Positions 1 to 9,065 are shown, numbered from the stretch's first letter. The stretch: DNA of 64,000 bases from Lachnospiraceae bacterium AD3010 (GCA_000622025.1 JHWU01000020.1:1-64000), one strand, 5' to 3'. Notes: generated by a model from the sequence alone, not told the origin. Program-made: numbers and translations.

Positions 1-542
1 TCCCAACCCCGCAGTATATTGTTTTCTATAATGGTACTGATGATTATCCCGAGGTAAAGAAACTCAAGCTGTCGGATGCTTTCATCGATCCGGGACACGG
101 TGATGAATTTGAATTTACAGCTACGGTTATGAATATCAACCTCGGAAAGAATGAGAAGCTGCTTGAAGCCTGCAAGCCTCTTAAGGAATACAGCATATTT
201 GTGGATACCGTAAGAAGAAAGGGCAGAAAAATGCCTGCCGAAAGAGCTGTGGACGAGGCAGTCAGGGAATGTATCAACAACAATGTCCTTAGGGATATCT
301 TATCGGAAGAGAGGTCATCGGTTATGCTGGAAATGCTTTCAAGCTTTGACGAAAAAGTCTACGAGGAAGGACTGCGCGAAGAGGGCCGGGAAGAAGGCAG
401 GAAAGAAGGCAGGGAAGAAGAGCGCCGGAACACCGAACGTGAACGTAAACGTGCAGATAATGCTGAAGCACGTGCAGATAATGCTGAAGCAGAGCTTAAA
501 GAATACAAAGAGCGTTTTGGCGAGTTAGAGACAAAGTCATAA
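1..542 (+). CDS. Rpn/YhgA-type PD-(D/E)XK nuclease (recombination-promoting, transposase-like), 3' part only
   Basis: The frame is open from the left edge (first full codon at 3), so the N-terminal nuclease core lies outside the window. The visible part begins with a PxYIVFYNG stretch and an LSDAF motif. Both are typical of the Rpn family, which many Lachnospiraceae carry in many copies and which promotes RecA-independent recombination. From about residue 120 the protein becomes a highly charged coiled coil rich in EEGRKEGREEE, a usual tail for this family. It ends with a 21-bp tandem duplication encoding RADNAEA twice. The family call is from motifs; activity cannot be judged without the N-terminal catalytic residues. 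Confidence 0.7.
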   Translation, partial: PTPQYIVFYNGTDDYPEVKKLKLSDAFIDPGHGDEFEFTATVMNINLGKNEKLLEACKPLKEYSIFVDTVRRKGRKMPAERAVDEAVRECINNNVLRDILSEERSSVMLEMLSSFDEKVYEEGLREEGREEGRKEGREEERRNTERERKRADNAEARADNAEAELKEYKERFGELETKS

Positions 543-575
543 TTCAACAGCAGGAGAACCTTCTTATTATTGTTA

Positions 576-606
576 TAGTAAGCGAAATAAATAATTTCGC
601 TTACTA
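576..606 (+). terminator. 13-bp stem hairpin after the Rpn-type gene
   Basis: A perfect 13-bp inverted repeat (576-588 with 594-606, loop AAATA) lies 34 bp after the stop codon. The following bases (TTGTTAGGG) form only a weak U tract, so it could be an inefficient terminator or simply an RNA-stabilising hairpin. A second short G/C hairpin follows at about 618-635. Confidence 0.45.
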
Positions 607-709
607 TTGTTAGGGTCGGGGGAGATTAACCCCCTAGGGGTACAGCAGGCAGACTCTCCCCAGTATGATTCGGGTTTCGAGAGATATAATTTCGAGGGAG
701 GGCTGCAGG

Positions 710-1385
710 ATGAGTGATTCACTATACGAAAAGATACAGGCGGATGCCAGATACCTTAATCTAGACATTTGTGTGCAGGAAGTGGCCCAGCTTGCAATAA
801 AGGACAGTCTTTCAGACGATGACATACGGGCGGTATCTATCGTCTTCTCATATCTAAGGGAGAAGAAAACGGAAACCATCGTAAATACACAGCTGAGGCT
901 GAGCCGGTTGCCACTGAAGGAGCCAAAGACATTTGAGAACTTTGATTTTAGCTTGATCCATGGGAAGCAGTCAGATACACTTAAAACCCTCCCTACGTTA
1001 TCAGCACTTTATGCACATAAAAATCTTGCATTTATAGGCCCACAGGGTTGGGAAGACACATCTGGCCATGGCTTTGGGGCGCAAATGCTGTCTTAAAGGA
1101 ATGAAGGCTTATTTTCTCAAGGCAACTGAACTCAATCAGAAATTCACAGACGCCAGGAAATATGGGCGTGAAAGTTCAACCATCAACGGCCTTGTAAAGC
1201 CGTCATGCCTCATTATAGACGAGGTTGGAAGGTGTGTATTTGATAAAGAGAATACCCGGATGTTCTTTGATGTGGCAACGGTGTTTATGATAAAGGGTAA
1301 CAGTTACCGGGGAAAGCAGTGTGAAACCATAGCATTATCAGCTGGGGGTCCGATAAAGATAGCTAAGACCACAACTCCTGCGTGA
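710..1385 (+). pseudogene. istB: IS21-family IstB-like ATPase, broken
   Basis: The ATG at 710 follows a strong GGGAGGG ribosome site and a TATAAT-like box at 685-690. The product starts like IS21 helper ATPases and runs to residues IGPQG. There the frame breaks at about 1046, and the P-loop continues in the next frame as VGKTHLAMALGRKCC. About 2 nt are missing. A CLIIDEVGR Walker B follows. The stretch FFDV is then joined directly to ATVFMIKGNSYRGK, so the segment that normally lies between (sensor region, roughly 35-45 residues) is deleted. No istA transposase is present. This is a dead insertion-sequence remnant, not a gene fusion. Confidence 0.8.
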
Positions 1386-1700
1386 ACATCCTGCGTGCCT
1401 AGCCGCTGTTGACGGAGAGTTTGGCGCAGCGCGTTCCGCAGGGTTTGCTTGTGGGTGTGCCGCCGTCCACCCCGTCAATATCGAGAAAGATCCTTCGCTT
1501 CGCTCAGGATGACATTGTAATGCTCAGGTCACGTCCGCCCTCACTAATGTAAGTATGTGTTATCGGCTCTTCTTTGACTTCCTTTGGTTTCTCTTATTCT
1601 GTTTTAGAATAACTCTTTTTGGTTATAACAAATATACGGTTTTTGTAAAATGGAATATCATTAAGGCTTCGCGGGATTTTTACCGCGCATTTTATTTTAG
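1386..1700. other. Gene-free stretch between the IS remnant and the transporter gene
   Basis: Nothing coding was seen. The first 100 bp is G+C-rich and is probably the tail of the IS21 remnant. A copy of the dispersed palindrome lies at 1487-1514. Near the end, a CGCGG/CCGCG hairpin (1670-1687) is followed by CATTTTATTTTA. It resembles a terminator or attenuator placed just before the transporter start. Confidence 0.5.
1487..1514 (+). repeat. Dispersed palindrome family A, copy 1
   Basis: A 28-bp copy with core TCCTTCGCTTCGCTCAGGA. The outer arms TCCT/AGGA have changed together from the commoner TTCT/AGAA, so base pairing is kept. It lies in non-coding DNA behind the IS21 remnant. Confidence 0.85.
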
Positions 1701-3368
1701 TTGATTGAGATATTTGAAAATGATATAGTGACCGAAAAGGAAAGGACGGTTCTCTTACTTCCCGGCAGGAGGATTATATTTTTGAAAGCTCAACTCACTT
1801 CCCATTCTATAAATCAGGCTGTTAAAGATGCCGAAGAGTACCTGGATCAGAAAAAGACAGATTCAAAAGACCTTATACGAATAAAGCTCGGAATTGAAGA
1901 AACTCTTCTCTACTACCAGAGAGAATTCGGAGAGTATGCCTGGTTTTCAATGGATAAAGGCACCCTTCTTGGAAGGCGGAAGATAAGGCTCAGTATAAAG
2001 GGGCCCATGCAAAACCCTCAGACTGCTTCCGGTTTTAATTCCGATGAAGATAAGTTCATGCATATGTCGCTGCTCCGTATGGGAAAGCTTCCGAAATGGA
2101 GTTATGGGCGTGGTACGAATGTGATCATTTTCCAGCCCAAAAGAAAAAGGCTCCCGGACTGGCAAAGCCTTTTGATTGCTATAGTTGCGGCTGTCCTTTG
2201 CAGGGTTTTAATGGCATTCCTGCCGGAATCCGTTAGATCCGCTCTGCTAAGCAGTGTGGCCGCTCCGCTTCTTGACTGCTTCCTCGGCTTCCTCAATGCC
2301 GTGGCAGGACCCATGATCTTCCTTTCCGTGGTGTGGGGGATCTACAGCATAGGTGATACTTCCACTTTCAGTATTATGGGAAAGAAGCTGGGCGCACGTT
2401 TTACCTTGTATGTATGTCTTATAACCATACTTATGGCTTTATTATGCCTGCCCTTTAGCGGGATCGATTCGGATAGTATTCAGGGTGGTTCACAGCTTTC
2501 CGCCCTTTTTCAGATGATCCTGAATATAATCCCCAGAAATCTTTTTACACCCTTTTCAGAGGGAAACACACTACAGATCCTCTTTGAAGCGATCATTATC
2601 GGTATCACAATGCTGGTTATCGGCAAGGAAACCCATGTGGTGGCTAATCTGTCGGAAGAACTTGGTTATATAGTAAACGGAATCATGGGTGTCATCAGCA
2701 GGCTTGTTCCGTTATTTGTTTTCGCGAGTCTCACCAATATTTTAGCCGAAAGTGATACCGGCTCCATTATAGAAGGCGGAGTGTTCTTTTTCTCCACATT
2801 CTTCGGATGCATTGGTGTTATGCTGATCCATACAGCCTGTGCCTGTGTCAGATTAAAGATCAGTCCTGTGACGCTGTGGAAAAAGACATTTTCCACCTTT
2901 GTAATTTCCATAACAACAGCGTCTTCTGCTGCGGCATTTTCTGATAACATCAAAACCTGTACAGATGATCTTGGAGTCAGCAGGATGCTTGCCAATTTCG
3001 GTGTTCCCTTTGGACAGATCCTTTATAAACCTGGAGTTTCCGTACTGTTCCTGTTTGCTGCCATGGGTGTCGCCATTAATGATAATGCTCAGATCAATAT
3101 GGTATGGATCATTACCGCAGTTTTGGTATGTATTATTCTTTCGGCTGCTGCGCCTCCGGTTCCCGGAGGTATGAGTGCAAGCTTTACTATCCTCTTTTCC
3201 CAGTTGGGTTTACCTTTGGAAAAGCTCGCAGTCATAATATCGCTTACCGCTATTCTTGATTTTGTTGTTACTGCAACTAATATTTTTTCGGAACAGTGTA
3301 TCCTGGCTATAGTGAATAAGGAAATAGATCACAGCCTTATTGAAGATTCTTCGCTACGCTCAAAATGA
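1701..3368 (+). CDS. SLC1/DAACS-type dicarboxylate or amino-acid:cation symporter with an N-terminal regulatory-like domain
   Basis: A protein of about 555 residues. Residues 1-150 are soluble and contain LGIEETLL, which resembles the N-box helix of GHKL/RsbW-type ATPases. The usual Asn is absent and no DxGxG box is visible, so this part is probably not an active kinase. From about residue 155 there are eight or more hydrophobic segments of the SLC1 fold. They include the Ser/Ala-rich loop TTASSAAAFSDN and PPVPGGMSAS near the C-terminus. The usual NMDG motif is replaced by ILYKPG, so the substrate cannot be named. The TTG start at 1701 has no clear ribosome site and the true start is uncertain. 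The last residues (DSSLRSK) and the stop codon are encoded by a copy of dispersed repeat A. Confidence 0.75.
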   Translation: MIEIFENDIVTEKERTVLLLPGRRIIFLKAQLTSHSINQAVKDAEEYLDQKKTDSKDLIRIKLGIEETLLYYQREFGEYAWFSMDKGTLLGRRKIRLSIKGPMQNPQTASGFNSDEDKFMHMSLLRMGKLPKWSYGRGTNVIIFQPKRKRLPDWQSLLIAIVAAVLCRVLMAFLPESVRSALLSSVAAPLLDCFLGFLNAVAGPMIFLSVVWGIYSIGDTSTFSIMGKKLGARFTLYVCLITILMALLCLPFSGIDSDSIQGGSQLSALFQMILNIIPRNLFTPFSEGNTLQILFEAIIIGITMLVIGKETHVVANLSEELGYIVNGIMGVISRLVPLFVFASLTNILAESDTGSIIEGGVFFFSTFFGCIGVMLIHTACACVRLKISPVTLWKKTFSTFVISITTASSAAAFSDNIKTCTDDLGVSRMLANFGVPFGQILYKPGVSVLFLFAAMGVAINDNAQINMVWIITAVLVCIILSAAAPPVPGGMSASFTILFSQLGLPLEKLAVIISLTAILDFVVTATNIFSEQCILAIVNKEIDHSLIEDSSLRSK

Positions 3369-3370
3369 TT
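3343..3370 (+). repeat. Dispersed palindrome family A, copy 2, forming the 3' end of a gene
   Basis: The sequence AAGATTCTTCGCTACGCTCA continues as AAATGATT. It overlaps the end of the transporter gene and supplies its last seven codons and the TGA stop. It is in the same orientation as all other copies seen. Confidence 0.85.
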
Positions 3371-3409
3371 GACCGCGCCCGATGCTTCGGCAGAGGATAT
3401 CTTCTTAAT

Positions 3410-4200
3410 TTAAATTCTCATATTCGGCTTTCCTACGGTCCCGAACAAGGTATAGATCGTTGCTTTACCCATTTTATTGAGCTTCAGCTTATCGCCCTCA
3501 ACGCTGATCACCGAGGATTTTGAGCTCCGAAAACTGGCAAGCAGCACATTTGAGCTTATAATGAGCAGATTTGCGCTAAGTGTCGGGTTTTTAAGCCTGG
3601 ATACCAGCATTTCCGACTTGATCTTCGGCTGGATTATTTCAAATGATTCACGATCAACCTCTGTCCATGAACCGCCGGATTTCACTTCCTTTATGATATC
3701 GGTCTTTCCCTTTTCTTTCCCTTGGCCACTCCGTTTTTATTTACCTTCATAACCTTTTTATTTGTGGCCCTGTACCTGACCGTGCCGGAAGCCTCCTTAA
3801 AAATCCCGGCTATATTCCATCTGGCACCCGGAACACTTATCGTGGAGCAGTCAACGCACATGGCAGGAAGAACCTTTATCCACATATCGTACTTTTTACC
3901 GTCCTTTTCCGCCGTCACAACGGTTTCGGAATAACCGCATACGCTGTCGCTTGAAAGACCCTTGCATCTTCCATCCGGATTAACAGAAAGAATCCTGTTA
4001 TCCGACACCTTCCATGTGTATCCTGTTTTATCTCCGCTGACGGAAAGATAACGGCATTCACCGAGATGAATCTCCTCTGCAATGGTCTCTGTCTCTATCT
4101 CTGAAGCACAAACCGGGAAAATATTTGTAAGGATCATAATGACCGAAAGGCAGGCCGCAGCCCTTATCTTAAAGTATTTATTCATTTTTATACCCATCAC
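3410..4200 (-). pseudogene. Secreted protein with bacterial Ig-like (Big_2-type) repeats, frameshifted
   Basis: Two adjacent frames make one protein of about 260 residues. The first starts at 4200 (or 4185, MNKYFKIR) with a signal peptide that probably ends near VCA-SE. It carries Ig-like signatures at WKVSDNRILSVN and ATNKKVMKVNKNG. After KNGVAKGK the frame is lost in an A-rich run at about 3708-3716. The next frame continues in register with KGKTDIIKEVKSGG and a third repeat, SSKSSVISVE. One missing A explains the break. It could be a true mutation, phase variation or a sequencing error. The ATG overlaps the stop of the upstream RND fragment (TGATG). Confidence 0.65.
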
Positions 4201-4505
4201 TCTTTATCCTTTCTTTCCTCCGGCTTATCTATTGCTTCTTCCGTCTTTTCTACCTTTTCCTTCTTCTTAAAAAAGTTGAATTTATTATTCTGTTCGTTCT
4301 TTCCCTCTTCCTTCTGAGCGGCCCTTGCAGCCTTTCTCTCCTTACGTGTCATGCCGTTCATATCCTTTCCGCTGAAAAGGAGATAAAAAGGAGGCATTAG
4401 GAACATCGCAAGGATAGTGTATGCAACAAGCCCTCCGACAATTATAACCGCCATGCCGTGCATCATATTAACTCCGCTGTTTCCGGAAAGAAGAAGCGGC
4501 AGCAT
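4197..4505 (-). pseudogene. C-terminal fragment of an RND efflux permease
   Basis: Only the last transmembrane region of an AcrB/MmpL-like exporter remains. MLPLLLSGNSGV is followed by MAVIIVGGLVAYTILAMFLM, which matches the usual GG-L-hydrophobic last helices. It then runs into a long Lys/Glu-rich cytoplasmic tail. A full RND permease has about 1000 residues, so roughly 90% is missing. At about 4495-4510 its 5' end is fused to a cobyrinate synthase fragment in another frame. Confidence 0.65.
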
Positions 4506-4709
4506 CTATGCAGAGGATCACGGGACAGTCAAGGTTTACCGCACATTCGTAGGAACTGTTCAGAGAAGAGCGCATCAGATCTCTGTCCTGAAAAAAGGGA
4601 TCCAGATTGGATGACGGTATACCAAGGATCTGTTTATGGAAAAGCGGATCTATATAATCGGGACCGCACTTAAAGGCACTTGCCCCCAAACCCCTTTTTT
4701 AAGCAGACT
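4468..4709 (-). pseudogene. Fragment of cobyrinate a,c-diamide synthase (CbiA/CobB)
   Basis: The frame contains KCGPDYIDPLFHKQILGI followed by SSNLDPFF, which is the conserved block after the P-loop in CbiA/CobB. It then jumps to SSYECAVNLDCPVILCIDA, a later block, so about 20-25 residues are deleted. The ATP-binding P-loop region is absent and an upstream frame shift is visible in the A/G run near 4695. The fragment ends in the RND remnant. No other cobalamin gene is nearby. It is a pseudogene with clear family signature. Confidence 0.65.
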
Positions 4710-4778
4710 TAAATTACTTATGATTATAAGATAAAGACAGCAGAAGTACCCACACATAGCCGGCCAATAAATCCCTAT

Positions 4779-7700
4779 ATGACAGAATCTGATAATTCCT
4801 ATATAATAACAAAAAGGTTTAATATCAGGTATAGGATGATTCCGGATAAGATTATTATGGGAATAGCTGTAGTAGAAAACAGTATATCGCTGCTTGTTTC
4901 CATCATCGGACTGCTAAGCAGTCTTTTCCGCTATATAGAAACACCCCGGCGGGGATGGCTTTATCTATCCCTGTTCTATCTTTCATGCCTGATGAGTGAT
5001 TTTTACTGGACCTTATATCTTCTGGTAATGCGCTCAAATCCGGAATACGGATCAACTATCGCAAGTTTCGGCTGGAATATATCCTGTCTCTTCCTGTATA
5101 TCCTCCTTATCACTCACCGTAATCCGGCTACAAAAAAGTTTTTCCACCCCATCATGCTTCTCCCCATTCCAATAAATATCTGTTTGTTTTTCGTATATAA
5201 CCCTTCAGGGGAAGTCGTAAACTCCCTCGTACAGTGCGCAGGTCTCTCCTTAACCCTGTTCATTACGCTGAGAGCGATCGCATTCTGGTTTAATAACCGT
5301 AAGAACGGAGCGCATTTTCCGCATCTCAGTGTTCTTATCTCCCTGTACATCATATTCCAGAGCGGCGTGATGTACTTCGATATGAATACTTGGGAAGGAA
5401 GTTCCCTTAGTCCGTATTATTATTTCGTCTTTTTAAGCTATGTTCCTCTTATACTCTTTCCGGAAGGAATGAGAAGGGATATAAAGGCACAGGGTCTCTC
5501 CGGCGATAAAAAGAACACCTATGAATTAAGATTCCAGCTGCTTCTGCAGGCTCTGGTCTCCCTGATAATCGTCGGCGGCTGTGCTGCGGGGTATTATCTC
5601 TCGTCAAATGTGAGAGATTCCTTTCCCGGCGAAGGTGATGCGGGCTACGCCGGCACCGTCATCGCGATGATCCTCTTTACTATTTCCGTTTTTATAGTGC
5701 TCACCATTCTGTCCGTCGTAACCATGGTTGCTTTCAGAAGCCGTAAAAGAAATGATACAGACGGTAACATCGAAAAAAGAGGAAGCCGGTTCAATCTCGT
5801 TTTCACCCTTCTTATCACTCTGATAATGATGGCCTTTACGGTAGCATATAATGCAAAAACGCTATTTAGCGCTTCCGTTGAACGTATCTACGGTGCCGGG
5901 CAGGAACAGGCGGACTCCACCGCCAAATATCTGGAAAACTATCTTACCGCATTGGAATCCTCCCTTTGGACCACTGCGGACACTGTGGAAATGATGTTAA
6001 AAGACGGCACTCCTTCCGATAAGATACAGGGTTTTATCGTTCAGCAGACCATAAACAGAAAAAGCCAGTTTGAAAAAGATTTCACCGGTATATACGGTTT
6101 ATTCCGGGGCGAATTTTTTGACGGGACAGAATGGGAACCCCCTGCCGATTATGATCCTGAAAGCAGAGACTGGTACAGAACCGCTGTGGATGCTGGTGGA
6201 AAGATCTCGATAGTTTCGCCCTATATAGACGCACAGACACATTCAATGGTGATCACAGTCTGCAAACTCTTAAATGACGGCAGAAATTCCAGTTACAATG
6301 AGCGGGATGTTATCGCTCTTGATATGTATATTGACCATATCCAGGATGCAATGAAGGAGCAGTTTATCCGCGGTGAGGGCTATGGAATGGTAGTAGATGA
6401 AAACGGAATGATCATTGCCCATCACAGGCCGGAAAATAACGGAAAGACCCTTTGCGATGTTTACGGAGATGAGCTCTCCGGTTTTATCCTGGGAACAAAA
6501 GACGGTAAGGTAAACGCCACGATCGATGACGAGCATTGCACACTGTTCATAAGCCCTGTTCTGGACCAGTGGTATGTGGTCATCGTGATAAAGGACGCCG
6601 ATCTTTTCAGTGACCTCACGACCCAGGTTCTGGTTAACATCCTTGTATCCCTGGGGATATTCGCCCTGATCTCATTCTTCTACTATTTAAGCTACAGGAA
6701 TGAACAGGCGTACAATATGAAAATGGAAGAGATGGACAACGACCGAAGGAAGCAGGAATATGAGGCCGAAGTCCTGAGACTTGAAAAAGTGGCTGCAGAC
6801 GAGGCAAATAAGGCAAAGGGCAGCTTCCTTGCCGACATGTCCCACGAGATACGAACCCCTATCAATGCAATCCTCGGCATGAACGAGATGATACTCCGGG
6901 AAGAGGAAGACCCGTCCATTAGAGAATATGCCTCCAACATAGAAACCTCCGGAAAGAATCTCTTACAGCTGATAAACAGCATACTTGATTTTTCCAAAAT
7001 CGAAGACGGAAAGATGGAGATCGTGCCCGTACACTATCGTTTACATGACGTGATCTCATATCTTGTTAATTCCATCAGTGAAAGGGCAAAGGCCAAAAAA
7101 CTGGAATTCATTGTCAAAGTCGATCCCACTCTCCCCTCTGAGCTATTCGGGGATGATGCCAGGATAAACCAGGTCATCATTAATCTCCTCACCAATGCCG
7201 TAAAATACACCCATGAGGGCTCAGTAACCCTGTGTATTGAGAACGCCGGAAAGACCGGTGACAATGTACAGCTGCATGTGGAAGTAAGGGACACCGGTAT
7301 AGGGATAAAGTCAAGCGAAATGGACAAGCTCTTCGTATCTTTTGAACGGCTTGATGTGGTCAAAAACAGAAATATAGAAGGTACCGGTCTTGGAATGTCC
7401 ATATGTACAAAGCTTCTTTCGCTTATGGACAGTGAGCTTAAGGTTCAGAGCACATACGGTAAAGGCTCGGTCTTCTCCTTTGATATCATGCAGAAGATCG
7501 AAAATGATACTCCCATCGGTGATTATCAGGTACTTCCCTCAGAAGAGAGCCATGCCAGCCCGTACCATGAGATATTCCATGCTCCAAACGCCCATATTCT
7601 GATAGTAGATGATACAAAGATGAATATTACTGTCGCCAGCGGACTCTTAAAGAAAACCGGTATCAAAATAGATACAGCAATGAATGGTCCCGATGCCATC

Positions 7701-8417
7701 GAACTTGCAAACGAAAAGACCTATGATGTGATACTTCTCGACCAGAGGATGCCGGGAATGGGCGGAACCGAAACTCTTAAAAATATGAGGAGTTCAGCAG
7801 AAGGAAAAAACAGGGAGACTCCCGTCATCTGCCTCACGGCAGACGCCATCACCGGTGCCAAAGAGCGCTATATTGCGGAGGGCTTCAATGATTATCTCAC
7901 AAAGCCTATAAACAGCCACTCCCTGGAGCAGATGCTTATCACCCATCTCCCTCCCGAAAAAGTAGAGAAGGCATCCGAAAATTCTCCTGAAAGCGGATCT
8001 CTGAACGGATCCGAAAAGGATACCGGGAGTTCATCCGGACTGGGATCCATGCTTGAAACAGAAACTGCTTTGAGGAGCTTCAGCGGAGATCAGGAATTCT
8101 ATTACTCTGTACTTGCACAGTTTGCCCTGAGTCACGAAGAACGGAGTGAAAAGCTTTCGGAATACTATGAAAAGAAAGACTGGGAAAACTATAATATATA
8201 TATACACTCACTGAAAAGCTCGGCAAAGACCATCGGGGCCATTGAACTCTCGGAGCTCGCCATGAGACTGGAGAATGCTTCCAGGGAAAAAGATACGGAA
8301 GCGATAGAAAAGGATCACCACAAGGCAAAGGATCTCTATGGATCGGTGGTATCCTGTATTAAAGAAAGCATAGATATAGAGAAATACAGGGATGATGAGG
8401 ATGATTTCCTCGGGTAG
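4779..8417 (+). CDS. Hybrid sensor histidine kinase: multi-TM N-terminus, Cache-like sensor, HisKA, HATPase, REC, Hpt
   Basis: About 1212 residues in one multi-step phosphorelay protein. Residues 1-230 hold six to seven hydrophobic helices. Two more membrane spans flank an extracellular region (about 370-610) with the dCache signature DPESRDWYRTA. A short coiled coil leads to HisKA (phospho-acceptor His689 in MSHEIRTP). HATPase_c follows, with the N-box near residue 802, DTGIGI near 838 and GTGLGM near 869. A receiver domain has an acidic pair at 944-945 and acceptor Asp988. The Hpt domain has His1143 in IHSLKSS. No output response regulator is adjacent. The ATG at 4779 lacks a good ribosome site; starts at 4836 or 4860 are possible. 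Confidence 0.9.
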   Translation: MTESDNSYIITKRFNIRYRMIPDKIIMGIAVVENSISLLVSIIGLLSSLFRYIETPRRGWLYLSLFYLSCLMSDFYWTLYLLVMRSNPEYGSTIASFGWNISCLFLYILLITHRNPATKKFFHPIMLLPIPINICLFFVYNPSGEVVNSLVQCAGLSLTLFITLRAIAFWFNNRKNGAHFPHLSVLISLYIIFQSGVMYFDMNTWEGSSLSPYYYFVFLSYVPLILFPEGMRRDIKAQGLSGDKKNTYELRFQLLLQALVSLIIVGGCAAGYYLSSNVRDSFPGEGDAGYAGTVIAMILFTISVFIVLTILSVVTMVAFRSRKRNDTDGNIEKRGSRFNLVFTLLITLIMMAFTVAYNAKTLFSASVERIYGAGQEQADSTAKYLENYLTALESSLWTTADTVEMMLKDGTPSDKIQGFIVQQTINRKSQFEKDFTGIYGLFRGEFFDGTEWEPPADYDPESRDWYRTAVDAGGKISIVSPYIDAQTHSMVITVCKLLNDGRNSSYNERDVIALDMYIDHIQDAMKEQFIRGEGYGMVVDENGMIIAHHRPENNGKTLCDVYGDELSGFILGTKDGKVNATIDDEHCTLFISPVLDQWYVVIVIKDADLFSDLTTQVLVNILVSLGIFALISFFYYLSYRNEQAYNMKMEEMDNDRRKQEYEAEVLRLEKVAADEANKAKGSFLADMSHEIRTPINAILGMNEMILREEEDPSIREYASNIETSGKNLLQLINSILDFSKIEDGKMEIVPVHYRLHDVISYLVNSISERAKAKKLEFIVKVDPTLPSELFGDDARINQVIINLLTNAVKYTHEGSVTLCIENAGKTGDNVQLHVEVRDTGIGIKSSEMDKLFVSFERLDVVKNRNIEGTGLGMSICTKLLSLMDSELKVQSTYGKGSVFSFDIMQKIENDTPIGDYQVLPSEESHASPYHEIFHAPNAHILIVDDTKMNITVASGLLKKTGIKIDTAMNGPDAIELANEKTYDVILLDQRMPGMGGTETLKNMRSSAEGKNRETPVICLTADAITGAKERYIAEGFNDYLTKPINSHSLEQMLITHLPPEKVEKASENSPESGSLNGSEKDTGSSSGLGSMLETETALRSFSGDQEFYYSVLAQFALSHEERSEKLSEYYEKKDWENYNIYIHSLKSSAKTIGAIELSELAMRLENASREKDTEAIEKDHHKAKDLYGSVVSCIKESIDIEKYRDDEDDFLG

Positions 8418-8427
8418 GAGTCAATGG

Positions 8428-8462
8428 AGTCAATGGGGACGGTTCTAATTGACTTCTTTTTT
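8428..8462 (+). terminator. Probable terminator after the hybrid histidine kinase
   Basis: AGTCAAT (8428-8434) pairs with ATTGACT (8448-8454) and is followed at once by TCTTTTTT. It lies 10 bp after the kinase stop. A similar ATTGACTTTTTT tract follows further on. The loop is long (13 nt), so strength is uncertain. Confidence 0.5.
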
Positions 8463-8554
8463 GCCTTCTGAAATCAATTGGGAGTCATTACTTTATTTAA
8501 TATATTGACTTTTTTGTGGAGAGGTACTTAATACGACGTGGTCTGGACTTCCTG

Positions 8555-8797
8555 CTAACTAACTCGAATACTAAACTCTGCGCTGATCGGTCCATACCAA
8601 TTCCCCTCTGTAGTCCTGTCAAATAACAATCCAGGTGCTGCCTGTTCCCTGTACTCCCCAATCTCATCATCGGTCAGCACTGCCTCAACAATCCCGGATA
8701 CTATATCAGCTCCATCCATCTGGGCATCCCTTATAGCTACCCATCCTTCAGGATATTGATCTACCATTTCTTCCCAGGTCATTCGTCTATCGGGCAT
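8555..8797 (-). CDS. Small conserved hypothetical protein (80 aa)
   Basis: The product starts MPDRRMTWEEM and has a well-ordered composition with the blocks EGWVAI, DGADIVSGIV and RTTEGNWYGPI. It looks like a small soluble Firmicutes protein of unknown function. A good ribosome site (GGCAGGTG, 7 nt before the ATG) supports it as a real gene. It has no signal peptide or membrane segment. It lies between the kinase terminator and the tuf terminator and is probably transcribed alone. I do not recognise a function. Confidence 0.65.
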   Translation of the reverse strand: MPDRRMTWEEMVDQYPEGWVAIRDAQMDGADIVSGIVEAVLTDDEIGEYREQAAPGLLFDRTTEGNWYGPISAEFSIRVS

Positions 8798-8938
8798 AAT
8801 TTAACACCTGCCTTTCTATACAGAACCTGTATCTATCTTGATATTTATATTATCTTGTCATTAAACCTTTATAGTCATTTGCGAATATTGGCACCGTTTT
8901 GGCACCGTTTCACTATGAAATCCGTTTTGTATCCATGT

Positions 8939-8969
8939 AAAAAAGGCTCCCGGAGAAATCTCCGGGAGC
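8939..8969 (-). terminator. Rho-independent terminator of the str operon (after tuf)
   Basis: An 11-bp G+C-rich stem (8946-8956 with 8959-8969) is followed, on the minus strand, by six T residues. It lies about 95 bp after the tuf stop, with repeat B1 between. Confidence 0.9.
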
Positions 8970-8996
8970 TTTGTGTTTACTGTATTTCAGCATACT

Positions 8997-9065
8997 CGCA
9001 AAAACATCAAAGATATTTTTGCTCGTTAAGAAACGAATAATAACTTCGTGATTACTCGTTTCTTA
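8997..9065. repeat. Hairpin repeat family B, copy 1, overlapping the tuf stop codon
   Basis: Two hairpins side by side. The first is CGCAAAAACATC paired with GATATTTTTGC. The second is a 14-bp stem, TAAGAAACGAATAA with TTACTCGTTTCTTA, whose right end includes the tuf stop. The same two-part arrangement recurs at the end of rpsH (52012-52080). Confidence 0.75.
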
